This document shows positions 25,827 through 33,811 of a DNA stretch of 64,000 bases, one piece after another. The stretch's first letter is position 1. Each line of letters begins with the position of its first letter. Source of the DNA: Flavobacteriaceae bacterium (lineage in GTDB: Bacteria > Bacteroidota > Bacteroidia > Flavobacteriales > Flavobacteriaceae); the NCBI GenBank assembly GCA_029238215.1, contig JAQWGN010000007.1:1-64000 (forward strand). The letters are read 5' to 3'. The notes below the pieces were generated by a model. That model was not told the origin of the DNA and searched no databases. It saw only the letters and a program-made list of their open reading frames with translations. A program made the translations under genes and the position numbers.

Positions 25827-26108
25827 TTATGCCAGTACACTTATTTCCTTGGCAAGACTTATATCAAGCTCCGTAACCGCATTTTGGTCGTGGGTTCGTA
25901 GTCTTATTATAACGGTATTGTAGCTATTGCTCCAATCGGGGTGGTGGTGTAGGCGTTCTGCAATTACAGCTACTTGCGTCATAAACGCAAAAGCAGTTTT
26001 AAAGTCTGGAAACGAGAATTCCGCCTGCAGGGCGTCAGCTTCCCAACGCCAATGCGCTGAAGCTTTGCCCAAGGCAGCTAAAATAGTTTCAGCAGTGTAT
26101 TGCGTCAT
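25827..26108 (-). CDS. Pterin-4a-carbinolamine dehydratase
   Basis: This 93-residue protein is the usual size for the family. The active-site signature is present: RLHHHPDWSNSYNTVIIRL holds the catalytic histidines and the Pro-Asp-Trp stretch, and VTELDISLAKEI closes the fold. It dehydrates 4a-hydroxy-tetrahydrobiopterin made by aromatic amino acid hydroxylases, or assists pterin metabolism. Its ATG shares one base with the stop codon of the upstream zinc-ribbon gene (TAATG), so the two are translationally coupled. No hydroxylase gene lies nearby. Confidence 0.9.
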   Translation of the reverse strand: MTQYTAETILAALGKASAHWRWEADALQAEFSFPDFKTAFAFMTQVAVIAERLHHHPDWSNSYNTVIIRLRTHDQNAVTELDISLAKEISVLA

Positions 26109-26299
26109 TAAACTTCGCAGCTCATATCAGCACCACAGCACTGTGGTGACTTGATCTTGCCTTTACAAGACGGGCATTGCGATATTTGTACCTGACTGCC
26201 GTCATCTAGCGAAAGATGGCCATTTTCTAAGGGCACATCACATGTACCACAAGTTGCTTTTACCGACATGCCGCACTGATTGCATTCGTATGTTATCAT
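26108..26299 (-). CDS. Small zinc-ribbon protein
   Basis: This 63-residue protein has four Cys pairs: CNQCG, CGTC, CPSC and CCGADMSC. The pairs could bind two or three zinc ions or another metal; its rubredoxin-like opening (YECNQCGMSV) is typical of short zinc-ribbon proteins. It has no signal peptide. Function is unknown, but coupling to the pterin dehydratase gene suggests co-production, perhaps as a metal carrier or regulator for a pterin- and iron-dependent enzyme. Confidence 0.65.
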   Translation of the reverse strand: MITYECNQCGMSVKATCGTCDVPLENGHLSLDDGSQVQISQCPSCKGKIKSPQCCGADMSCEV

Positions 26300-26450
26300 G
26301 ATTGTTATTTGTTATAAAGATACATCTTTAGGTTTAATAATTAACACATTATCTATAGATCATCAACCTAAAAGAATTACATATATTAAGATAAATGTTG
26401 ATAAGAAGTAACTCGTTTTTCATCAAATTATGCCGTAAATTTGACACGCT

Positions 26451-27899
26451 ATGAAAAAAATTATAATCATTGGATCTGGCTTTTCATCTCTTTCGGCTGC
26501 CTGTTATTTGGCAAAAAAGGGACACCAGGTTGAAGTATTAGAAAAAAACAATTCGTTGGGTGGTCGTGCACGACAGTTTAAAAAAGACGGTTTTACTTTT
26601 GATATGGGTCCTTCATGGTATTGGATGCCCGATGTATTCGAATCTTTTTTTGGAGACTTTGGCAAAAAGGTTTCGGACTATTACCAACTCGATCGACTAG
26701 CACCCGGATACCAAGTTGTTTTTGGTAAAGATGATGTCTTTCCAGTAGAGGATAGCATTGCCAAAATTGCTGCACGGTTTGAAACAATAGAACCAGGAAG
26801 TGGGGTTAAACTCGAGCGATTTCTTGAAAAAGCACGGAATAATTACGATATAGCCGTTAAAGATTTGGTGTATCGTCCGGGCATATCTCCTTTGGAGTTA
26901 ATTACGCCCCAGACGGTTCGAAAAGTGGGCTTGTTTTTTACCAACATACGCAAGCAAGTAGAAAAACAATTCAAAAACCAAAAATTACGCTCCCTATTAA
27001 AATTTCCAGTGTTGTTTTTGGGTGCCAAACCCGAAAGCACTCCCGCTTTTTATAATTTTATGAATTACGCCGATTTTGGATTGGGCACTTGGCACCCTAA
27101 GGGGGGTATGCATCAAATTGTGGCAGGGATGGTATCGCTTGGCGAATCGTTGGGTGTTCGTTATAAAACGGATCAAGCAGTTGAAGAAATTATTGTAGAG
27201 CATGGCACTGCAGTAGGGGTTCGTGTTGGTACAGCTATAATCAAAGCCGACTTGGTCATTTCAGGAGCCGATTACCACCATACAGAGACTTTATTGCCCA
27301 AAGAAAAACGCGCTTACTCAGAAGCGTATTGGGATAAAAAGACATTTGCTCCCTCGTCTTTGTTGTTTTACATCGGGTTGGACAAAAAAATAGATGCTTT
27401 GGCGCATCACAACTTGTTTTTTGATGTAGATTTTGATGCCCACGCAGCCAGTATTTACGACACGCCCGAATGGCCAGAAGATCCGTTATTTTATGTAAAC
27501 CTTCCTTCGCAAAGCGATCCTTCTATGGCGCCAGAAGGTAAAGAAGCTTGTTTTATTTTGATTCCTATCGCACCCGATTTGGAGGATACCCCAGCATTAA
27601 GGCAACAGTATTTAGACATGGTACTTGATCGTATGGAACAGCTAACCGACCTATCGATTAAAGACAGCATCCTATTTAAGGAATCGTTTTGCGTGAATGA
27701 GTTTAAATCGGTGTATAATTCTTACAAAGGAAACGCGTATGGTATGGCAAATACGTTACTACAAACTGCGTTTTTACGCCCAAAAATGAAAAGTAAAACC
27801 GTAAAGGGATTGTACTTTACAGGACAGCTAACTGTTCCGGGGCCTGGTGTCCCACCAGCACTTATTTCAGGAAAAATCGTAGCTGAGTTTATCAAATAA
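26451..27899 (+). CDS. crtI: Phytoene desaturase (CrtI type)
   Basis: This 482-residue FAD enzyme has the dinucleotide-binding N-terminus IIIIGSGFSSLSAACYLAKK, then GGRARQFKKDGFTFDMGPS, the CrtI pattern. The C-terminal FAD signature is GLYFTGQLTVPGPGVPPALI. It should introduce double bonds into phytoene to give lycopene, at the membrane. A TAAATTTG box at 26436-26443 lies only 7 bp before the ATG, so the leader may be very short. The next gene (pirin) follows within 11 bp. No phytoene synthase gene is in the window. The other desaturase at 31574 looks more CrtD-like, so this copy is the better CrtI candidate. Confidence 0.9.
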   Translation: MKKIIIIGSGFSSLSAACYLAKKGHQVEVLEKNNSLGGRARQFKKDGFTFDMGPSWYWMPDVFESFFGDFGKKVSDYYQLDRLAPGYQVVFGKDDVFPVEDSIAKIAARFETIEPGSGVKLERFLEKARNNYDIAVKDLVYRPGISPLELITPQTVRKVGLFFTNIRKQVEKQFKNQKLRSLLKFPVLFLGAKPESTPAFYNFMNYADFGLGTWHPKGGMHQIVAGMVSLGESLGVRYKTDQAVEEIIVEHGTAVGVRVGTAIIKADLVISGADYHHTETLLPKEKRAYSEAYWDKKTFAPSSLLFYIGLDKKIDALAHHNLFFDVDFDAHAASIYDTPEWPEDPLFYVNLPSQSDPSMAPEGKEACFILIPIAPDLEDTPALRQQYLDMVLDRMEQLTDLSIKDSILFKESFCVNEFKSVYNSYKGNAYGMANTLLQTAFLRPKMKSKTVKGLYFTGQLTVPGPGVPPALISGKIVAEFIK

Positions 27900-27909
27900 T
27901 AGTATAATA

Positions 27910-28626
27910 ATGCAAACAATCTTTCACCCTGCCGATTCTAGAGGAAGCGCAGATCATGGATGGCTCAATGCCAAACACAGCTTTAGTTTTGCGGGTTGGT
28001 TTAATCCAGAACGCATACAGTTTGGTGCACTTCGTGTGCTAAACGATGATATTATTCAAGGAGGTATGGGTTTTGGAACCCACCCACATGACAACATGGA
28101 AATCATTACGATTCCTCTTAAAGGCGATCTAGAGCATAAAGACAGCATGGGGAATTCGGAAGTCATTAGAGAAGGAGAGATTCAGGTAATGAGTGCAGGT
28201 ACTGGGGTACAACATAGCGAGTATAACAAAAACCCAGACAAGGAAATCAATTTATTGCAGCTTTGGATTTTTCCTAACAAACGCAATGTAACACCGCGTT
28301 ATGCACAACTTCCAATTCATACGCTACATAAAAAGAATGAACCTTTTCAAATTTTGTCTCCCAATGCAGGTGATGATGGTGTTTGGATTCACCAAAATGC
28401 GTGGTTCCATATGCTTGATTTAGACGAAGCGCAATCGGTGTATTACGACCTAAAAGCAGAAGGGAACGGCGTATATGCTTTTGTTATTGAGGGCGAAGTT
28501 GAAATTGGGGAACAGCTTTTAGGACGTCGGGACGCGTTGGGTATTACAGAAACGGCTACATTTGAAATTAGTGCTCATCAAGACGCAGAAGTCTTATTGA
28601 TTGAAGTACCAATGAACATCAACTAA
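27910..28626 (+). CDS. Pirin family protein
   Basis: This 238-residue bicupin has the pirin signature FNPERIQFGALRVLNDDI followed by GTHPHDNMEIITIPLKG. The metal ligands are the two His of HPHDN, the following Glu and a later His (TGVQHSEYN). Bacterial pirins act as quercetin 2,3-dioxygenases or as metal-sensing regulators; the sequence does not decide. It is cytoplasmic. It starts 11 bp after crtI and ends 11 bp before the HMA-type gene, forming an operon-like run. Confidence 0.92.
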   Translation: MQTIFHPADSRGSADHGWLNAKHSFSFAGWFNPERIQFGALRVLNDDIIQGGMGFGTHPHDNMEIITIPLKGDLEHKDSMGNSEVIREGEIQVMSAGTGVQHSEYNKNPDKEINLLQLWIFPNKRNVTPRYAQLPIHTLHKKNEPFQILSPNAGDDGVWIHQNAWFHMLDLDEAQSVYYDLKAEGNGVYAFVIEGEVEIGEQLLGRRDALGITETATFEISAHQDAEVLLIEVPMNIN

Positions 28627-28636
28627 ATATGAAGCC

Positions 28637-29323
28637 ATGCCCAAACAAGTCTTTTATATTACTGGTATGACATGTTCGGGTTGCGAGCAATCCGTAGTAA
28701 AAACCCTTTCAAAAATAACTGGGGTAGAGCAGGCTACTGCTAATCATCGCACAGGAGCGCTTAGCATAGAAACAAGCCATCCAATTTCTATTAACGAATT
28801 GTCTGCTGCACTACCCAAAGAATATGCAGTTGAAGGCCAAAGTCTAGCAGCTCCCTCCAAAGCCAGACAATTGTTCCCATTGTTTCTAATTTTTGGATTT
28901 ATTATTGGTACTACGTTTATCATTCACATAGACACAATGAATTTAAGGGAGATGATGCTTGATTTTATGGCCCTATTTTTTATGGTGTTTTCGTTTTTCA
29001 AGTTGCTGGATTTACGCGGGTTTCAATCTAGTTTTAAGCAATACGACCCCCTTGCTTCTGCACTTCCATTTTACGGGTGGATCTACCCGTTTATTGAGCT
29101 TGGGCTTGGAATATCTCTTATTCGAAACTATGCGCCCAATTGGATGCTAATGCTCATTTTGGGAGTTCTTGGAATAACCACTGTAGGCGTTACTCGGGTG
29201 CTTCTTCAGAAAAAAACCATGCAATGCGCCTGCTTGGGCAGTGTACTCAAACTCCCAATGACCGAAGCGACTCTAATTGAAAATACGATTATGTTGGTAA
29301 TGGCAGCTACTCTACTACTATAA
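28637..29323 (+). CDS. Heavy-metal-associated (HMA) domain fused to a MauE/DoxX-like membrane domain
   Basis: This is a 228-residue protein. Residues 1-70 form an HMA domain with the metal-binding GMTCSGC loop (Cys13 and Cys16). Four predicted membrane segments follow (about 78-97, 103-122, 140-158, 165-182, with a further hydrophobic C-terminus) with the MauE-type loop FQSSFKQYDPLASALPFYGW. Two later cysteines (MQCACLG) are like those of MauE proteins that supply electrons for disulfide or cofactor maturation. It may move or sense copper or mercury, or deliver reducing power; this is inference. It overlaps the convergent FMN reductase gene by 6 bp. Confidence 0.75.
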   Translation: MPKQVFYITGMTCSGCEQSVVKTLSKITGVEQATANHRTGALSIETSHPISINELSAALPKEYAVEGQSLAAPSKARQLFPLFLIFGFIIGTTFIIHIDTMNLREMMLDFMALFFMVFSFFKLLDLRGFQSSFKQYDPLASALPFYGWIYPFIELGLGISLIRNYAPNWMLMLILGVLGITTVGVTRVLLQKKTMQCACLGSVLKLPMTEATLIENTIMLVMAATLLL

Positions 29324-29845
29324 TTGGGCAACGAATTCTGCTAATGCAATTTTAAACTCTTGTAGAAGTGTTTCGTTTGTAATCCCCTTATCTTCAGTAA
29401 AATTCTCATTGTAAGAGGGTAACGAAAAAGCAGGAATTGAAGGATTATCTCGTGATAGACGTAAATGTGCAAGTTCCAATACAGTTTTAGCTCCCCGAGC
29501 CCCCGTGGAGGTAGCCAACAAAAACATAGGCCTGCCACACCAAATGGGCTTTTCTAGTCTCGAAATCCAATCAAAAATATTTTTAAACGCTGTCGTATAC
29601 GCACCATTATGTTCGGCAAATGAAATAATTATTCCATCCGATTGTTGAAGTGCAGCTTTAAACTCGTGGGCCTTATTAGGAATGCCTTCTTTTTCCCGGT
29701 CCGTGCTGTATATAGGCATTTCAAAATCATTTAAATCGAGAAGATGAATATCGGCATCAGAAATTTGAGAAGCAGCGAAATGTGCCAACTTTCGGTTAAT
29801 GGAATTTTTGCTTGAACTTGCTCCAAAGGCAACAATATTAGGCAT
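29318..29845 (-). CDS. NADPH-dependent FMN reductase family protein
   Basis: This 175-residue flavodoxin-like protein has the phosphate-binding loop GASSSKNSINRKLA near the start and the flavin-contact segment ISFAEHNGAYTTAFKNIFDW. Length and motifs fit the NAD(P)H-dependent FMN reductase/quinone reductase family. It would reduce FMN or quinones in the cytoplasm, possibly for redox defence. It is monocistronic and overlaps the preceding convergent gene by 6 bp. Confidence 0.88.
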   Translation of the reverse strand: MPNIVAFGASSSKNSINRKLAHFAASQISDADIHLLDLNDFEMPIYSTDREKEGIPNKAHEFKAALQQSDGIIISFAEHNGAYTTAFKNIFDWISRLEKPIWCGRPMFLLATSTGARGAKTVLELAHLRLSRDNPSIPAFSLPSYNENFTEDKGITNETLLQEFKIALAEFVAQL

Positions 29846-29910
29846 GGTTTATTTTTTTGTCAAGATACATCCTTCATTGAAGGAATACAATGGATGTTTA
29901 GAACTAGTGT

Positions 29911-30753
29911 TTATTTAAGTTTGATTTTTGCCAGGAATGCAGGATGCTTCATCTTTTTTTCAGATGTTATCCAAACATGATGGGAATCAATAATGGCCAC
30001 GGCTTCAACCTGAGCGCCTTTAAGTTTAAGTACGAATTTATTTATTTTTGGTTTAGGGCTAAGAGACAAGTTAAATTCTCGGATAACGTAGAGGTATTGC
30101 TCAAAATTCTTTCCATAACCAGTAAGGACAAGCATTTTTAGATTGGCGTTATAATCAGCCCCTGTGATTAACGAACCCACAGCCAATGATCCAATTTTTT
30201 TTGCCCCTTCATTTTCACAAGACACGATGTAAAGTTCCGTTGTTTGTGTCCTCCTATTTTTTGTAAAAACAACCAATTCATTTTCAATGGCTATAAGACC
30301 CTCGGCATCAAATGGTGTGTTTAGTTGAAACCCATAGTAGTTTTGTTCTGGGTAATGAAAAGCAATAGAGTCAAACACTTCCACGCTGCTTTCTGAGGGG
30401 ATTACTTCTAATAGATACAGATTTTTCCGTGTACCAAAATTGTTCCCCATATCTGCTATAACTAAGTTGCCACTGACAGCAGTTATGTCTTCCCAATCGA
30501 TATTATTGCTAGTTGGAAGTACAATTTTTTTTAGCAGCGCTCCTTTTGTACTAATGGCATAGAGTGCTGCTTCATTGTCAGAGTCGTTATGCGTCCAAAG
30601 CGTGTCGTTTAACAATGTTAGCCCAGAGGTTTCATCAAGTACCAACGGCAGGGTATATTTTTCAATAATTTCTTGGCCATACGCCGACATTCCAAAAAGA
30701 ATGAAAACCAACAGGCTTTTTATAGTGTCAAAAGTGTCTTGATGTAGTTTCAA
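29911..30753 (-). CDS. Exported beta-propeller-like protein of unknown function
   Basis: This 280-residue protein has a hydrophobic N-terminus (IKSLLVFILFGMSAYGQ) that should be a signal peptide after about ten extra residues. The rest has repeated strands typical of a propeller: LDETSGLTLLNDTLWTHNDS, IDWEDITAVSGNLVIADMG, DAEGLIAIENELVVFTKN, ADYNANLKMLVLTGYG. It resembles the esterase-like/SdiA-regulated propeller proteins of Bacteroidota. No catalytic residues can be named. No linked partner is seen. Confidence 0.65.
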   Translation of the reverse strand: MKLHQDTFDTIKSLLVFILFGMSAYGQEIIEKYTLPLVLDETSGLTLLNDTLWTHNDSDNEAALYAISTKGALLKKIVLPTSNNIDWEDITAVSGNLVIADMGNNFGTRKNLYLLEVIPSESSVEVFDSIAFHYPEQNYYGFQLNTPFDAEGLIAIENELVVFTKNRRTQTTELYIVSCENEGAKKIGSLAVGSLITGADYNANLKMLVLTGYGKNFEQYLYVIREFNLSLSPKPKINKFVLKLKGAQVEAVAIIDSHHVWITSEKKMKHPAFLAKIKLK

Positions 30754-30903
30754 TACGTATGTCTATAATTTTGCAGGTATCTCTGTTATCTCTATCATAA
30801 ACACTATGTAGGTCATTGAGAAGCCCAGTTGATTAAGGCAAAGTTACATTTAATCTATTAGTACCCTATATTTCAACAGCTAAATTACCCCTATCTTTAA
30901 CAC

Positions 30904-31581
30904 ATGGCACAACAGGTTGTACTAAGCTTTTTTACGTATACCAAAAACAAGTTTTGGGCATTTACACAAATGCAGCGTGCATTGCCACTAGTAGCGCAAG
31001 AAAATGGGATTGATTTTGCTCGTACTTTAGGTACAGGCTCAGGTTCTGGATTTAGCTTGTGGCCCGATTTTTCAACCTATGGATTGCTTACCATTTGGGA
31101 ATCGGAAGAACAGGCCATGGCGTTTCTAAACAATAGTGCGGTAATGGACAGCTTTAATTCACGGTCCAGCAAGCAGCAACATTTTGGGTTACATGCCCTT
31201 CAAAGTCATGGGTTTTGGGGAAAACAAAACCCATTTATTCCTTCAAAGCGCCCACTTCTAGAAGATGAGCAAATAGGAATAATTACACGAGCGACTTTGC
31301 GCCCAAGTAGACTACTTGAATTTTGGCGTGCAGTACCTGCGGCATCAAAAGCCATAGCGCAAGCAAAAGGAGTATTGTGGTATAAGGGTATAGGCGAATG
31401 GCCGCTTGTTCAACAGGCAACCTTTAGTCTTTGGGAAAGTCTTGAGGATGTTAAAAATTTCGCTTATAACAGTGGTCAACATGCAAAAATTGTTAAACAG
31501 ACTCGAAAGCGAAACTGGTACAAAGAAGATTTATTTGCACGTTTTGCTGTTCGTTCTATAAATTTAAACTCCGATGGCTAA
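30904..31581 (+). CDS. Spheroidene monooxygenase-like protein (CrtA family)
   Basis: This 225-residue protein starts MAQQVVLSFFTYTKNKFWAF and contains FARTLGTGSGSGFSLWPDFS and two Tyr/Trp-rich halves (GLLTIWESEEQAMAF, ATFSLWESLEDVKNF), as in the CrtA family, a duplicated dimeric alpha/beta-barrel haem enzyme. CrtA adds a keto group at C-2 of an acyclic carotenoid end that already carries a 1-hydroxy or methoxy group. Its last 8 bp overlap the following desaturase gene, and the three genes to 33696 form one operon. The expected product is a 2-keto-psi end group. Confidence 0.82.
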   Translation: MAQQVVLSFFTYTKNKFWAFTQMQRALPLVAQENGIDFARTLGTGSGSGFSLWPDFSTYGLLTIWESEEQAMAFLNNSAVMDSFNSRSSKQQHFGLHALQSHGFWGKQNPFIPSKRPLLEDEQIGIITRATLRPSRLLEFWRAVPAASKAIAQAKGVLWYKGIGEWPLVQQATFSLWESLEDVKNFAYNSGQHAKIVKQTRKRNWYKEDLFARFAVRSINLNSDG

Positions 31582-33040
31582 AGCAGTTATTATTGGCGCA
31601 GGAATTGGCGGACTGGCTACCGCCATCCGATTGGCACACAAGGGTTATGCCGTTGAGGTATTTGAAGCAAACACATATGTGGGGGGTAAACTGACTACTT
31701 TTACTTTAGGAGCCTACCGTTTTGATGCAGGGCCGTCGCTTTTTACGATGCCTCATTTTGTGGATGCTTTATTTGAGCTTTGTGGAGAAAAATCACAAGA
31801 TCACTTTAAGTACTTGCGTAAGGAAATCGCATGTAATTATTTTTGGGAAGATGGCAAACGACTAACCGCCTATGGGGATACTGATCGATTTGTTAAAGAA
31901 GTAGAGACAGTATTTGGTGTTCCCGCCCCCAAACTATTGCGTTATTTAGAAAGAGCAAAGAAAAAATTTGATCGAACAAAAACACTTTTTTTAGAGCACT
32001 CACTCCATAAATGGCAGACCTTTTTACGAAAGGAAACCATAATCGGAATTGCCAATTATTTTTCGTTTGAAATCGATACATCACTTAATCGTGTAAATCG
32101 AAAACAACTAAGCGAGCCCCATTTGGTACAGTTTTACAACCGTTTTGCAACCTATAACGGCTCAAACCCCTACCAAACTCCAGGAATGATGACGCTTGTT
32201 CAACATCTTGAACAACATTATGGAACCTATATCCCCCAAAAGGGAATGGGAGACATTAGTGACTCCTTGTATCAACTTGCAAAGCGTATGGGTGTGGTTT
32301 TTCATTTAGAGCATCCCGTTGAAAAAATTCTTGTTGAAAACAAAAAGGCGAAAGGAATCATAACTAAGGGTGAGCAACATCTTGCCGATTTGGTGGTCTC
32401 TAATATGGACGTAGTACCTACTTACCGTAAGTTATTACCCAATCAAAAACAACCTGAAAAAATATTGGCGCAAGAACGTTCGAGTTCTGCAGTTATATTC
32501 TATTGGGGGATTAAAAAATCGTTTCCTCAACTGGATTTACACAACATCTTTTTCTCTAAGGATTACAAAGCCGAGTTTGATGCAATATTTAAGGATAAAA
32601 TAGTGGTTAACGATCCTACAGTATATGTAAATATTACTTCTAAAGATATCGTTGCTGATGCTCCTAAGGGTTGTGAAAATTGGTTTGTAATGATTAACGC
32701 ACCTCACGATTCAGGACAAGATTGGGAAGCTTTAGCACAAGAATTGCGTCGTTGGGTAATTGCCAAACTTAACACTGCTTTAGGGGAAGATATCACTTCG
32801 CTTATAGAAGAAGAATGGATTATGACGCCAAACATTATCGAACAACGGACACAATCGTATTTAGGTGCTTTGTATGGGGCATCGTCAAACAATAAAATGG
32901 CCGCTTTTTTACGGCATCCCAATTTTTCGAAAGCCATAGCAAATCTTTATTTTTGTGGGGGAAGCGTTCATCCAGGAGGAGGAATTCCATTATGTTTGTT
33001 GTCTGCTAAGATTGTTACAGAACTAATACCAAAACCATGA
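31574..33040 (+). CDS. 1-hydroxycarotenoid 3,4-desaturase-like protein (CrtD type)
   Basis: This 488-residue FAD amine-oxidase/phytoene-desaturase family protein has an N-terminal AVIIGAGIGGLATAIRLAHK, then GGKLTTFTLGAYRFDAGPS, and a C-terminal LYFCGGSVHPGGGIPLCLLS. It is clearly diverged from the CrtI at 26451. It overlaps the CrtA-like gene (8 bp) and the CruF-like gene (4 bp, ATGA). In such an operon the desaturase acts on 1-hydroxylated carotenoids at C-3,4. Assignment as CrtD rather than CrtI rests on this context and overall divergence. Confidence 0.78.
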   Translation: MAKAVIIGAGIGGLATAIRLAHKGYAVEVFEANTYVGGKLTTFTLGAYRFDAGPSLFTMPHFVDALFELCGEKSQDHFKYLRKEIACNYFWEDGKRLTAYGDTDRFVKEVETVFGVPAPKLLRYLERAKKKFDRTKTLFLEHSLHKWQTFLRKETIIGIANYFSFEIDTSLNRVNRKQLSEPHLVQFYNRFATYNGSNPYQTPGMMTLVQHLEQHYGTYIPQKGMGDISDSLYQLAKRMGVVFHLEHPVEKILVENKKAKGIITKGEQHLADLVVSNMDVVPTYRKLLPNQKQPEKILAQERSSSAVIFYWGIKKSFPQLDLHNIFFSKDYKAEFDAIFKDKIVVNDPTVYVNITSKDIVADAPKGCENWFVMINAPHDSGQDWEALAQELRRWVIAKLNTALGEDITSLIEEEWIMTPNIIEQRTQSYLGALYGASSNNKMAAFLRHPNFSKAIANLYFCGGSVHPGGGIPLCLLSAKIVTELIPKP

Positions 33041-33696
33041 AAGACCTTTTTATTCCTAGGACAGGGACCGCCAAAATATCGGTTGGGCTTATCTGGTTAT
33101 TTCATTTTTCAGGACTACTGGGCATCCTATTTATCGATCGAGAATTGTTTTTAGAAACAACACCGATTAATCTATTTATCACTTTTTTGCTGTTATTTGT
33201 TAACCTTCCTGAGATAAATCGGGGAGTAGCAATTGCTGCTTCAGTCGCGTTTGTTGTGGGCATGGGCGTGGAGCTTTTGGGAGTAAACTACGGGCTTATT
33301 TTTGGACAGTATGTATACGGGAATAACCTAGGTGTAAAACTAGGAGGTGTTCCGTTGCTAATTGGTGCAAATTGGGTGATGCTTACTTTCATTACTGGTG
33401 CAGTGGGCGCGGTGTTTTTTAAACGCTCCGCATTTTGGGCAGCTGTTTTAGGCGCATTGCTCATGGTACTTTTAGACCTTGTCATCGAGCCAGTAGCACC
33501 AAAATTTGATTATTGGGAATTTGCCGAAGTAACGGCACCGGTATCTAACTATATTGGATGGTTTTTGGTTGCCTTTCCTATTCAATGGGTCTATCAAACA
33601 AAAGTATTCCTTAAAGACCGTGTCTTTTCATTTCACTTGGTGTTGATTCAATTCCTTTTTTTCGGCATCTTTAGTATCATACAATTAGCCTCGTAG
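33037..33696 (+). CDS. cruF: Carotenoid 1,2-hydratase-type membrane protein (CruF family)
   Basis: This is a 219-residue membrane protein with about seven hydrophobic helices. It has VGMGVELLGVNYGLIFGQY followed by YGNNLGVKLGGVPLLIGANW and VLLDLVIEPVAPKFDYWEF, the conserved acidic motifs of the CruF/bacterioruberin-type hydratases. It should add water across the 1,2 double bond of an acyclic carotenoid end, giving the 1-hydroxy group needed by the CrtD- and CrtA-like partners. It overlaps the upstream desaturase gene by 4 bp. Its final codons and TAG stop form the first ten bases of the tRNA-Arg gene. Confidence 0.85.
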   Translation: MKDLFIPRTGTAKISVGLIWLFHFSGLLGILFIDRELFLETTPINLFITFLLLFVNLPEINRGVAIAASVAFVVGMGVELLGVNYGLIFGQYVYGNNLGVKLGGVPLLIGANWVMLTFITGAVGAVFFKRSAFWAAVLGALLMVLLDLVIEPVAPKFDYWEFAEVTAPVSNYIGWFLVAFPIQWVYQTKVFLKDRVFSFHLVLIQFLFFGIFSIIQLAS

Positions 33697-33758
33697 TTCA
33701 ACGGATAGAATAGAAGTTTCCTAAACTTTAGATCCAGGTTCGATTCCTGGCGAGGCTA
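33687..33758 (+). tRNA. tRNA-Arg(CCT)
   Basis: Acceptor stem AGCCTCG (33687-33693) pairs with CGAGGCT (33751-33757), discriminator A. The D arm is TAGTTCAACGGATAGAATA, the anticodon stem GAAGT/ACTTT has loop TTCCTAA (anticodon CCT), and the T stem CCAGG/CCTGG has loop TTCGATT. CCA is not encoded. The first ten bases overlap the coding end and stop codon of the cruF-like gene, so mRNA and tRNA must be separated by processing or separate transcription. Confidence 0.95.
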
Positions 33759-33811
33759 CAATACCAAACAGTTCGTTCAATAATGAGAGTTGTTTTCGTG
33801 TTCAACCCCAC

